Assembly: GCA_002404345.1 (NCBI GenBank)
Contig: DHJN01000265.1
Location: forward strand, 1 to 16,217
From: Actinobacteria bacterium UBA4719
Lineage (GTDB): Bacteria; Actinomycetota; Actinomycetes; Actinomycetales; Dermatophilaceae
Reading direction: 5' to 3'
DNA: 16,217 nucleotides
The notes under the pieces are model-generated. The model saw only the letters and a program-made list of their open reading frames with translations, searched no databases and was not told the origin of the DNA. Position numbers and translations under genes: made by a program. Positions 6,446 through 13,260 of this stretch are shown piece after piece; the stretch's first letter is position 1; each line of letters starts with the position of its first letter.

Positions 6446-8022
6446 CGACTCGGGTGCCGTTGAGTATCACCACCGAGATGGTCCGGACCCTGGCGATCAA
6501 CGAGTCCGTATGCGTGCGGCCGGTGCTGCGCCGGGTCACCGACCGGGCCACCGGGAACAGCACGACCGTGGCGATTGCGTGCGGGTCGACCCGGGAGTCC
6601 CGCTGCCCGACCTGCGCGAAGAAGGCCCGCTGGTTGCGGATGACCCAGTGCGCCGAGGGCTGGCACCGCGACGACGAACCCGAAGAACCCGACCTCGAGG
6701 AAACCGAGCAAGACGACGAGGAGCAGCTCGAGGACGACGACGACCAGGACGACGACAGCGAGGACACTGCCAATGAGGAACAGCGGCGGGTGCGCTCGAC
6801 CCGTCGCCGCCGGGACGTCTCCGACCTGCCCCGGGTCCCGATCCAGAACCACACGGTAGGCCGCACCTTCACCGCGCCGTCGGGGGTGAAGTACCGGCCG
6901 TCGATGTTCGTCACCCTGACCCTGCCGTCCTACGGCAAGGTCATCCCCGGACGCGGGGTCCCGGTCCACCCGGGCCGGTATGACTATCGGCGTGCCGCAT
7001 TGGACGCGCTGCACTTCCCCAAGCTGGTGGACCGGTGGGTGCAGAACCTGCGTCGGGGCGCCGGGTACAAGGTCCAACACTTTTCCTGCGTCGAACCCCA
7101 ACGCCGCCTCGCCCCGCACCTGCATACCGCCCTGCGCGGTGCGATCCCGCGCCAGATCGTCAAGGCGGTCACCAAGGGCACCTACCTGCACCTGTGGTGG
7201 CCACCCTTCGACCAGGCGGTCTACGTCGACCGGCTCCCGATCTGGGACCGCGAGCACGAGTGCTACCGGGACCCGGACACCGGCCTGCCGCTGCCGACCT
7301 GGCGCCAAGCACTCGACCGGCTCGACGCCGACCAGCATGCCGCCCCGGTGCATGCGATGCGGTTCGGCTCTCAGGTCGACATCAAGGGCATCGACGGTGG
7401 CAGCCCCGACGCCGACCGGGCCGTGCGCTACCTGACCAAGTACCTGACCAAGGCCGTCACCGAGACCTACACCGACCCCGAAGGCGAACACGTCGACCCC
7501 GCCTACGAGGCGCACATTGACCGGATGCACGACGAGCTGGCCTACCTGCCGTGTTCTCCGGAGTGCGCGAACTGGCTGCGCTACAAGGTCCAGCCCAAGA
7601 ACCCCGGCCCCGGCCTGATCCCCGGCTACTGCGCGAGCAAGGCCCACGACCGCGAACACCTCGGTCTCGGCGGGCGCCGTGTCCTGGTCTCCCGGAAATG
7701 GTCCGGCAAGACCCTCACCCAGCACCGCGCCGACCGGGCCGCCGTCGTCCGCCAAGTCCTCCAAGCCGCAGGAGTCGACGCACCCGAAGCAGACCGGCTC
7801 TCCGTCGACGTTCTGCACGAAGACGGCCAACCCCGTTTCGTCTGGGACGACATCCCGGTAACCGGGGCCGACTACACCGAAGTACTCGTGGCCTCGGTCA
7901 TGGAACGCCGCCGCTGGCGCGCCCAATACGACACCGCCAAACAAGCCACCCACGAACGCAACGGACCACCTGTGGACAACCGTTCGGCAACCACAACACC
8001 GACCGCGCCAAGCGCGGCCTGA
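6442..8022 (+). CDS. RepSA-type replication initiator (HUH endonuclease)
   Basis: 526 residues from GTG 6442, overlapping the WhiB-like stop; upstream open frame is a shadow. An N-terminal zinc-finger-like cluster (C47, C55, C58, C70, H75) is followed by a very acidic stretch at residues about 77-113, almost only D and E, then the catalytic region. The HUH pair is PHLHT (H226, H228) and the candidate nicking tyrosines are in VRYLTKYLTK (Y330, Y334). These Reps nick the double-strand origin and start rolling-circle replication of the excised element; the origin often lies in or near the rep gene but I could not place it. The C-terminus (from about residue 420) is helical and basic. The gene is followed after 16 nt by xis. 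Confidence 0.88.
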   Translation: MTTRVPLSITTEMVRTLAINESVCVRPVLRRVTDRATGNSTTVAIACGSTRESRCPTCAKKARWLRMTQCAEGWHRDDEPEEPDLEETEQDDEEQLEDDDDQDDDSEDTANEEQRRVRSTRRRRDVSDLPRVPIQNHTVGRTFTAPSGVKYRPSMFVTLTLPSYGKVIPGRGVPVHPGRYDYRRAALDALHFPKLVDRWVQNLRRGAGYKVQHFSCVEPQRRLAPHLHTALRGAIPRQIVKAVTKGTYLHLWWPPFDQAVYVDRLPIWDREHECYRDPDTGLPLPTWRQALDRLDADQHAAPVHAMRFGSQVDIKGIDGGSPDADRAVRYLTKYLTKAVTETYTDPEGEHVDPAYEAHIDRMHDELAYLPCSPECANWLRYKVQPKNPGPGLIPGYCASKAHDREHLGLGGRRVLVSRKWSGKTLTQHRADRAAVVRQVLQAAGVDAPEADRLSVDVLHEDGQPRFVWDDIPVTGADYTEVLVASVMERRRWRAQYDTAKQATHERNGPPVDNRSATTTPTAPSAA

Positions 8023-8038
8023 CCGGCAGGGGACCCCA

Positions 8039-8245
8039 ATGGAAAAGCTAATGAACGTCGACGAAGCCGCCACCGCGCTTGGCACGAGTAGCAGATTCCC
8101 GCGACGGCTGATCGCGGAGCGTCGAATTAGATTCGTGCGGGTCGGACGACATGTACGCATCCCAGCCTCGGCGGTGGATGACTTCTTGCGCGAGAACACG
8201 GTAGAGCCGATTGTCTTGACCTGGCGCGCTGGACGGGTGGCCTGA
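8039..8245 (+). CDS. xis: Excisionase (Xis), MerR-like winged helix
   Basis: 68 residues from ATG 8039, preceded by GGCAGGGG; a second ATG at 8051 is an alternative start. MNVDEAATALGTSSRFPRRL followed by VRVGRHVRIPASAVDDFLREN is the helix-turn-helix_17/excisionase pattern. It is a small basic DNA-binding protein. With Int, it would bind the attachment-site arms and favour excision. Its stop shares one base with the int start (TGATG), so both are made from the same message, the normal AICE arrangement. Confidence 0.85.
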   Translation: MEKLMNVDEAATALGTSSRFPRRLIAERRIRFVRVGRHVRIPASAVDDFLRENTVEPIVLTWRAGRVA

Positions 8246-9357
8246 TGACTATTTCCCGACGGTTCGGGAAGATCCGGACGCTGCCGTCCGGGCGGTTTCA
8301 GGCGTCCTTCATGGGGCCGGACGGGAGGCGGCAAAGCGCGCCAAACACGTTCCGCACCCGTCAGGATGCCCAGCGGTGGTTGAACCGGGTGGAGGACGAT
8401 CTTCGCCGTGGCCGGTGGGTTGATGACCAGCTCGGCCAGCGCACGTTCAGGCAGTGCGCCGAGGCCTACCTAGACGAGAACCCAAGGATCGGCCGTCGAT
8501 GGGCAGAGACCTGCAGGCGCAACATGCGACTGCACATGGTGAGCCTGCTGGACATGCCTGTTGCTTCGATCACCCCTCCATTGGTCCGGGCCTGGCACGC
8601 AAAGGCCTTGCGGGGCAAAGGGGGTCGAACGTCCATCGCACAGTCCTACCGGTTCTTGCGGTCGGTGATGAGCGTCGCGGTGCAGGACGAGGCGATCCCG
8701 CGGAATCCGTGCCAGATTCCGAGCGCGGGTGGAAGGAACGCACCCGAACGCTCGATCGCCACCTCGGCGCAGGTGCAAGAACTAATCGATCGCATCACCC
8801 CCCGCTACCGCGCTCCGGTAGTGCTGGCCGCCTGGTGCGGGTTTCGCCGGGGTGAGGTGTGCGCATTAAGGACGGCCGACGTGGATCTCGCCGCTGGCAC
8901 GGTCAGGGTGAGGACAAACTGGGTCGAGCTGCTGGAGTCACCGGACAAGTACGAGAAGGAGCCCAAGAGCGAGGCGGGCAAGAGGACCGTCGTTGTGCCG
9001 CCCCACGTCCTGCATATCGTCGCTGCGCATGCTGCCGAGTGGGCCGGTCCAGAGTTCTTCTGTGTCGGCCGCGATGGACAGCGGATGACTGGCAATGCCG
9101 TCTATCAGGCGTTTGTTCGCGCCCGCAAATTGGTCGGGCTGTCCATCACCTTCCACGACCTGAGGCACACCGGTCAGAGCCTGGCAGCGGCCGCCGGTGC
9201 CTCCCTCGCGGACCTTAAGAAGCGGCTAGGTCACTCGTCGTCAGTGGCTGCCCTGCGATACATGCACGCTATTGAGGGACGGGACGCTGAGGTCGCACAG
9301 GCGCTTTCGAAAATGGCAGCGGACACCAATAGCGCTCGTCTCCCCCGCTCGATCTGA
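8245..9357 (+). CDS. int: Tyrosine site-specific integrase
   Basis: 370 residues. An N-terminal arm-binding domain with GRFQASFMGPDGRR and a core-binding domain (about 66-160) precede the catalytic domain. Catalytic residues visible are R201 in GFRRGE, a lysine in the KSEAGKR hairpin (K241 or K246), H304-x-x-R307 in FHDLRHT, H330 in RLGHSS and nucleophile Y339 in LRYMHA. It ends 80 nt before the tRNA-derived attachment site, so it acts on that site in tRNA-Phe. All residues of the R-K-HxxR-H-Y set appear present, so the enzyme looks active. Coupled to xis by a 1-nt overlap. Confidence 0.93.
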   Translation: MTISRRFGKIRTLPSGRFQASFMGPDGRRQSAPNTFRTRQDAQRWLNRVEDDLRRGRWVDDQLGQRTFRQCAEAYLDENPRIGRRWAETCRRNMRLHMVSLLDMPVASITPPLVRAWHAKALRGKGGRTSIAQSYRFLRSVMSVAVQDEAIPRNPCQIPSAGGRNAPERSIATSAQVQELIDRITPRYRAPVVLAAWCGFRRGEVCALRTADVDLAAGTVRVRTNWVELLESPDKYEKEPKSEAGKRTVVVPPHVLHIVAAHAAEWAGPEFFCVGRDGQRMTGNAVYQAFVRARKLVGLSITFHDLRHTGQSLAAAAGASLADLKKRLGHSSSVAALRYMHAIEGRDAEVAQALSKMAADTNSARLPRSI

Positions 9358-9437
9358 ACGGGGGACAGAGCGGCTTGGGGTCACGACTGGGGGCACGCCT
9401 ACCGTTGCAGCGGCCTCACCTGCACGTCTGTCTATGC

Positions 9438-9482
9438 CTGAAAATCGGAAGGTCGGCGGTTCGACCCCGCCCCTGGCCACCA
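9438..9482 (+). other. attR: 3' half of tRNA-Phe(GAA) left by AICE integration
   Basis: The segment reads as the tRNA from the anticodon loop on: loop CTGAAAA (9438-9444, anticodon GAA at 9440-9442), TCGGA 3' stem strand, variable loop, T-arm GGCGG-TTCGACC-CCGCC (9455-9471), acceptor strand CCTGGCC (9472-9478), A and encoded CCA. The five bases before the loop (TATGC) do not pair with TCGGA, and no GGCCAGG acceptor 5' strand lies upstream, so the tRNA is not complete here. Integration at tRNA 3' halves rebuilds an intact tRNA at the other end; that intact gene should lie to the left of this window. Confidence 0.87.
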
Positions 9483-9486
9483 CTAT

Positions 9487-9521
9487 AACCGCAGGTCAGG
9501 AGGCTTCTGACCTGCGGTTTT
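9487..9521 (+). terminator. Rho-independent terminator of the original tRNA-Phe locus
   Basis: A perfect 13-bp inverted repeat, AACCGCAGGTCAG (9487-9499) and CTGACCTGCGGTT (9507-9519), with a 7-nt loop and a short T-run (9518-9521). It begins 5 nt after the CCA end, so it was the terminator of the chromosomal tRNA gene and now ends transcription from the AICE int side. Confidence 0.85.
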
Positions 9522-10640
9522 GTCATTCTCAAGGCTGTGTTAGCGAACTGTCAGTGGCCGCGATTGACCGGCAGATACCCCGATTCGCCGCGAGATGCTG
9601 CACGAGATGTTGCACAGAACTTCGATCCGAAAGCTTTGGCGACGTGAGGCCCAAGGGCTGGACGTCGCCGCCGAGCCACGGAGCCACCTCGACGAGTTGC
9701 GGCCGACGCTCGAGGCCGAGCAAGGTCAGCTACGGTTCCTCGACGCGCGGATCGAGGGACTAAGCGCCGGCCTCGACCAGGCCCGGCCCGCAGTGGAGGA
9801 AGCCCAGACCCGCCTCGCCCGCGCCCGCGGCCACCTCGAACCCTAGTTCTACGGGTCGGTCAACGTGCAGAACCGGTCCGCGAGTTCACTGGCGGTCGCA
9901 GTCGCCGGCGAGGCTGCGACCAGCAACCTAACGGCCGCATGCGCAGGCGTCACGGACTCACAGACCCAAGTCCATGACCTGATGCTCAGCGCCGAGATGG
10001 CCGAGCACGGCACCGCCGCACTGTCAGAAGCCGCGCGTGCCGCCTCGTCGCCCGGTTTTCCCGGTGGGCGCGGAGCAATCCCATCGACGACGAAGCAAAC
10101 CATCGAGATTTGGCCGCAGGCGGAGCGAGGCCGAAAGAAGGGCTCCGGTTTGGATCGGTAGCCAGCGATCGTCGCGGGTCGCTCGCCGACTGTGACTCGA
10201 CCGTGAGCTGTGCCTTGTCCGGGCATTCGTGTGGCGGCCATCTCCTCCTCGTCGCCAGCCGGCAGCCGCTGGCCCGCCTACGTCGTGTCCGTCGCGATTG
10301 GGTTTGAGAACAACGACACGTTCCATCACCCGCGGACATTCAGTCCAGTCTCGTCCCGCTCGCGGTCCTGCTGCTTCTCGAACCCGCCACCTGCTCCCCC
10401 GGAACACCAAGCAGAAGCTGATCCGGCTCGGCTGGAACGCCAATGGCTCCTTCACCCATGCGATGAAGGATGTCTTCACCCGGACCCAAGATGACCTTTG
10501 CACCGCGTACGACGGGCACTTGTCCACATCCCTACTCCTGCGAGCCGTCCGTCCACAGATCCGCTAAGCCCGATCCTCCCAGCGTCGCTTAAGACGGAAC
10601 CTTGTCCAGGGAAGGGGCGACGACCGCCTGAATTCGCCAA
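9522..10640. other. Decayed region without a recognisable gene
   Basis: About 1.1 kb with only short overlapping reading frames on both strands. On the + strand, after a small coiled-coil frame, a start-less stretch from 9850 to 10161 (with MQNRSASSLAVAVAGEA from 9865) looks faintly protein-like, Ala/Ser-rich, and no family was recognised. No cytochrome haem motifs were seen downstream of the nrfH fragment on the - strand, so nrfA is not here. A 12-bp tandem pair, GAGATG(C/T)TGCAC, lies at 9592-9615. The base composition stays GC-rich. Best read as remnants near an integration hot spot. Confidence 0.5.
9595..9846 (+). CDS. Possible small coiled-coil protein (hypothetical)
   Basis: 83 residues. 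From about residue 30 it has heptad-like spacing of L, A and charged residues (LDELRPTLEAEQGQL, then LDARIEGLSAGLDQARPAVE), a plausible coiled coil. No start-specific ribosome site is evident and no family was recognised. It lies just outside the AICE right end and could be a fragment of a longer lost gene. Confidence 0.25.
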   Translation: MLHEMLHRTSIRKLWRREAQGLDVAAEPRSHLDELRPTLEAEQGQLRFLDARIEGLSAGLDQARPAVEEAQTRLARARGHLEP

Positions 10641-10937
10641 CCGCCCGGTGGTGAAGGCGAGAGAGTGGTTCCAGCCGTTGACCGCCTTGGTCGTCCACTT
10701 GCCTATCGCGTCGTGCGGCGCGTGGCAGTCATTGCAGACGGCGACCTTGCCGTGGCTCGACTTCACCCAGCCGTCATAGTTCTCGCGCATCACATGGCAG
10801 TTGGTGCACACGGCCGGGTCACTCGAGAGATAGGCCGCGCCATCCGCGTAGCCGAAGGTGAAGACCCCGACGCCGACCAGGATGCCCATGCCGACGACCA
10901 CGAGGCGGAGGAACCAGCGTCGCGTGCCGGCCGATCC
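10641..10937 (-). pseudogene. nrfH: Truncated nrfH-like NapC/NirT cytochrome c
   Basis: The reading frame encodes a membrane anchor (RRWFLRLVVVGMGILVGVGVF), then GYADGAAYLSSDP, haem motif CTNCH with VMRENYDGWVKSSH, and a second haem motif CNDCH with APHDAIGKW and NHSLAFTTGR. This is the N-terminal half of NrfH, the tetrahaem quinol dehydrogenase that feeds electrons to nitrite reductase NrfA. Homology ends abruptly at TTGR (10641); the frame then runs on to 10476 with unrelated sequence, so haem sites 3 and 4 are lost. No ATG or GTG starts the frame just before the anchor (the expected position reads GTC at 10976), so the 5' end is also doubtful. The frame is open upstream to 11231 but that part is not NrfH-like. 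Confidence 0.75.
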
Positions 10938-11226
10938 GCTGCGCGAAGGCCAAGGATCCGGTTCGCCATCCTTGACCCCCTCGTCACGTCGCCGAAAGCC
11001 TGCAGGGCGCACACCGAACCTGCACTTGAACAACAACAGCAGCGCACGCATCCGGGCCATGGTCTCGCCCACCGGAAGAGGGCACCATCCGTCGGGGGTA
11101 GACATCGGATACACGCGGGGTGGCATCGGATACAGAGGGCGCGGAGGAAGCGTCGCAGATATTACGTTGCCGGGCCTGGGAAGGTGGCCGTTCTCGATGT
11201 AACTCGAGTGATCAGGGCGTGGTCCC

Positions 11227-11471
11227 CACAAGGAGCGGGTTCCTGACCTCTACCTCCTCACCGACTGCGACATCCCGTTTGTTCAGGACGGGATCCGCGA
11301 CGGAGAGCATCTACGCGAGTCGCTGACGGCGCGTTTCAGGGAAGTGCTTGAAGCGCAGCCGGCACCTGGGTCGAGATTCATGGGTTACAGCAGGTGAGGC
11401 TGGGGCTGGCACTCGCGGCCGTCCATACGCTCGTCGGAAGCAGCTGGAACCTGGCCGATCCCCTCGGCTAA
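11227..11471 (+). pseudogene. 3' fragment of a NadR-type AAA ATPase/kinase, frameshifted
   Basis: One frame reads HKERVPDLYLLTDCDIPFVQ then DGIRDGEHLRESLTARFREV to about 11357. A second frame (codons at multiples of 3) continues GTWVEIHGLQQVRLGLALAA then VHTLVGSSWNLADPLG to TAA 11469-11471. Joined, they match the C-terminal part of the NadR C-terminal-type kinase family (DxYLLxDxDIPWVxDGxRD, then a GxxxxR-rich helix). A frameshift near 11352-11361 separates the two parts and an upstream TGA at 11209-11211 closes the frame, so the ATP-binding P-loop half is missing. It therefore cannot encode a working kinase. Confidence 0.65.
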
Positions 11472-11626
11472 GGGCATAAGCCTCGCAGCGACCGACCTCG
11501 CTCCGTATCGACCGCTGAACATCCCCCCAGTGGTAACTCAGGCGCTGTTATCTTCGGGTGAATCAGCACAAGAGCGTCGGTCCGGGCTCTCGTCGAGACC
11601 AGTTTCAGACAACTTCGAGGAGCGCA
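11472..11626 (+). promoter_or_regulatory. Leader region of the bad/bzd operon
   Basis: About 155 nt between the decayed kinase and badI. A -10-like TATCTT lies at 11549-11554, preceded by TG two bases upstream, but no convincing -35 at 16-18 bp. No clear palindrome for a BadR/BadM-type regulator was recognised. GAGGAG (11617-11622) is the ribosome site for ATG 11627. Confidence 0.3.
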
Positions 11627-12481
11627 ATGACGGACTACGAGGACAGCAGCACCATGGACACCAGCACCATGGACACCAGCACCATGGACACCAGCTACCG
11701 GGACATCACCTATGAGGTCGAGGGGCCGACGGCGATCATCACGATCAGTCGGCCGCACCGATACAACGCCTTTCGCGGCAAGACGGTCGAGGAGCTGATC
11801 AAGGCGTTCCGTGCCGCCTGGGCGGACAGCCGCGTGCAGGCGATCATCCTCACTGGCTCTGGCGACAAGGCCTTCTGCACCGGCGGCGACGTCAAGCAGC
11901 GCGCCGAGACCGGCGACTACGGCCCGACCGAGAGCGGAATGTTCGAGATCGGCAACCTGCACAAGGTCATCCGTGACGTCCCCAAACCGGTCATCGCTGC
12001 GGTGAACGGTCTTGCCATCGGCGGCGGCCAGGTGCTGCAAGTGATCTGTGACCTGACGATCGCCAGCGATACCGCGAAGTTCGGTCAGGTCGGTCCACGC
12101 GTGGGTTCCTTCGACGCTGGCTTCGGCTCCGCCTACCTGGCGCGAGTTGTCGGGGAAAAGCGGGCACGTGAGATGTGGTATCTGTGCCGCCAGTATGACG
12201 CCGCCACGGCCGAGCGCTGGGGCCTGGTCAACTGGGTGGTCCCCGCCGAGAGGCTCCTCGACGAGGCCAGGGCATTGGCGAGTGAGATCGCCGAGAAGAG
12301 TCCGACCGCCATCCGGTTCCTGAAGCAGTCCTTCAATGCCGACACCGACCACCAGGCCGGCCAAAGCAACCTGGCGATGTCGGCGCTCGACCTCTTCACG
12401 AAGTCACCCGAGGGACTCGAAGGCGCAGCCGCATTCGCCGAGAAGCGCCAGCCCGACTTCCGTCAGTACGTCGGAACATGA
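11627..12481 (+). CDS. badI: 2-ketocyclohexanecarboxyl-CoA hydrolase (BadI-type)
   Basis: 284 residues from ATG 11627, chosen for GAGGAG 4 nt upstream; an ATG at 11558 has no such site. It belongs to the crotonase superfamily, MenB-like branch: NAFRGKTVEELI (47-58), oxyanion-hole segments AFCTGGD (82-88) and AIGGGQVL (130-137), and FGQVGPRVGSFDAGFGSAYL (152-171) with catalytic-type D163. This run and the C-terminal KSPTAIRFLKQSFNAD closely follow R. palustris BadI, which hydrolytically opens the ring of 2-ketocyclohexane-1-carboxyl-CoA to pimelyl-CoA in the cytoplasm. The N-terminus carries an odd STMDT x3 insert (residues 8-22) from a 15-bp tandem repeat. First gene of the anaerobic aromatic operon; a naphthoate-synthase role is less likely given BadH next door. 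Confidence 0.88.
   Translation: MTDYEDSSTMDTSTMDTSTMDTSYRDITYEVEGPTAIITISRPHRYNAFRGKTVEELIKAFRAAWADSRVQAIILTGSGDKAFCTGGDVKQRAETGDYGPTESGMFEIGNLHKVIRDVPKPVIAAVNGLAIGGGQVLQVICDLTIASDTAKFGQVGPRVGSFDAGFGSAYLARVVGEKRAREMWYLCRQYDAATAERWGLVNWVVPAERLLDEARALASEIAEKSPTAIRFLKQSFNADTDHQAGQSNLAMSALDLFTKSPEGLEGAAAFAEKRQPDFRQYVGT
11648..11692 (+). repeat. 15-bp x 3 tandem repeat in the badI 5' end
   Basis: AGCACCATGGACACC is repeated exactly three times, in frame, encoding STMDT each time. Each unit carries an in-frame ATG (11654, 11669, 11684), none with its own ribosome site. The units precede the start of family homology (YRDITYEV), so copy number can vary without touching the fold. Confidence 0.97.
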
Positions 12482-12499
12482 GAGCAGTACGTCGGAACA
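12464..12499 (+). repeat. 21-bp spaced direct duplication at the badI-badH junction
   Basis: CAGTACGTCGGAACA occurs at 12464-12478 and again at 12485-12499. The first copy is the last coding part of badI (QYVGT then TGA); the second lies in the intergenic leader just before the AGAGGGAAAGCAGG ribosome region of badH. A short tandem duplication lengthened the gap between the genes. Confidence 0.95.
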
Positions 12500-12515
12500 G
12501 AGAGGGAAAGCAGGA

Positions 12516-13250
12516 ATGAACGACGACATAGCGGTGGTCACCGGAGCCGGCTCCGGTATCGGCAGGGGAATCGCGCTCGGCTTCGCAGCCCAGGGTGCCA
12601 CGGTGATCGCCGCCGACCTCGATCTTGACTCAGCCAGGACAACCGCGCAGGACTACCCCGGGCTCATCCACGCGATGAAGGTGGACGTCGCCGACCGGGC
12701 GCAGGTCGACGCGCTGCGCAGCGAAGCTCACGAAAGGGTCGGCATACCAAATATTCTGGTAAACGCGGCGGGCTGGGACCGCACCGACACGTTCCTGAAC
12801 GCGTCGACCGAGTTCGCAGAGAAGGTCGTCGCCATCAACTACCTCGGCCCGGTGCACATGTGCAGCGCCTTCCTGCCCGGCATGGTCGAGTCCGGCGACG
12901 GCGGACGGGTCGTCAACATCGCCAGCGACGCCGGTCGGGTCGGTAGCAGTGGCGAGAGCATCTACGCCGGCGCCAAGGGCGGGGTCATCGCACTGACCAA
13001 GTCGCTCGCGCGCGAGATGGCCCGTTACCAGATCAACGTCAACTGTGTCTGCCCCGGACCGACCGACACCCCGCTGTTCCAGGCGCAGCCCGAAAAGCTG
13101 AAGGAAGCGCTGATCAAGGCGATCCCGTTCCGCAGGCTCGCGCAACCGCAGGAAGTCGCAGGGGCCGTCCTGTTCTTCGCCTCCGATGCAGCGTCGTTCA
13201 TCACTGGCCAAGTGATCAGCGTCAGCGGCGGCCTCACCATGGCCGGCTGA
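12516..13250 (+). CDS. badH: 2-hydroxycyclohexanecarboxyl-CoA dehydrogenase (BadH-type SDR)
   Basis: 244 residues from ATG 12516 with CAGGA just upstream. Classical short-chain dehydrogenase: nucleotide site TGAGSGIG (9-16), NAAG (83-86), N109, and catalytic S137, Y150 and K154 (YAGAK). D34 at the end of strand 2 (IAADLD) favours NAD+. The stretch VNIASDAGRVGSSGESIYAG, the NCVCPGPTDT segment and the ending FITGQVISVSGGLTM follow R. palustris BadH closely, which oxidises 2-hydroxy- to 2-ketocyclohexane-1-carboxyl-CoA, giving the substrate of BadI. It lies 34 nt after badI and 10 nt before the reductase subunit gene, so one operon is likely. Many SDRs are alike, but the paired badI makes this assignment firm. 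Confidence 0.87.
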   Translation: MNDDIAVVTGAGSGIGRGIALGFAAQGATVIAADLDLDSARTTAQDYPGLIHAMKVDVADRAQVDALRSEAHERVGIPNILVNAAGWDRTDTFLNASTEFAEKVVAINYLGPVHMCSAFLPGMVESGDGGRVVNIASDAGRVGSSGESIYAGAKGGVIALTKSLAREMARYQINVNCVCPGPTDTPLFQAQPEKLKEALIKAIPFRRLAQPQEVAGAVLFFASDAASFITGQVISVSGGLTMAG

Positions 13251-13260
13251 GACCCACCTG

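Larger units (their letters stand above)
1..9482 (+). mobile_element. AICE (actinomycete integrative and conjugative element), right part, with defence cargo
   Basis: The gene set defines an AICE: GntR repressor, Pra activator, FtsK/SpoIIIE transfer protein, RepSA-type Rep, Xis and tyrosine integrase, in the usual order, with int next to a tRNA 3' half. The right end is firm: a 45-bp tRNA-Phe 3' segment at 9438-9482 with no matching 5' half. I saw no second copy of that segment in 1-9437, so the left end is inferred to lie beyond base 1, and the Pycsar and HEPN genes are inferred to be cargo. If the left att site has decayed, the element could instead start between 1913 and 2023. Such elements excise by Int/Xis, replicate by rolling circle and transfer double-stranded DNA through the FtsK-like pump. 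Confidence 0.8.

Noticed and set aside
6352..8334. 660-codon open frame on the - strand opposite rep and xis
   Set aside because: It mirrors the GC-rich third-position pattern of rep, spans into xis, and shows no family motif. The + strand has HUH and tyrosine motifs and coupled starts.
9380..9482. Complete tRNA gene after int
   Set aside because: No 5' acceptor strand (GGCCAGG) or D-arm is present upstream and the anticodon 5' stem strand does not pair, so only the 3' half is there.
9865..10161. Possible 98-residue protein after the coiled-coil frame
   Set aside because: No ribosome site, no recognisable family and Ala/Ser-rich composition in a decayed region; kept only as a remark in the region entry.
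11648..11692. CRISPR-like array
   Set aside because: The units are 15 bp, directly adjacent, without spacers and in frame inside a gene.
11468..12364. 298-codon - strand frame opposite badI
   Set aside because: Shadow of the badI gene; the + strand protein matches BadI throughout.
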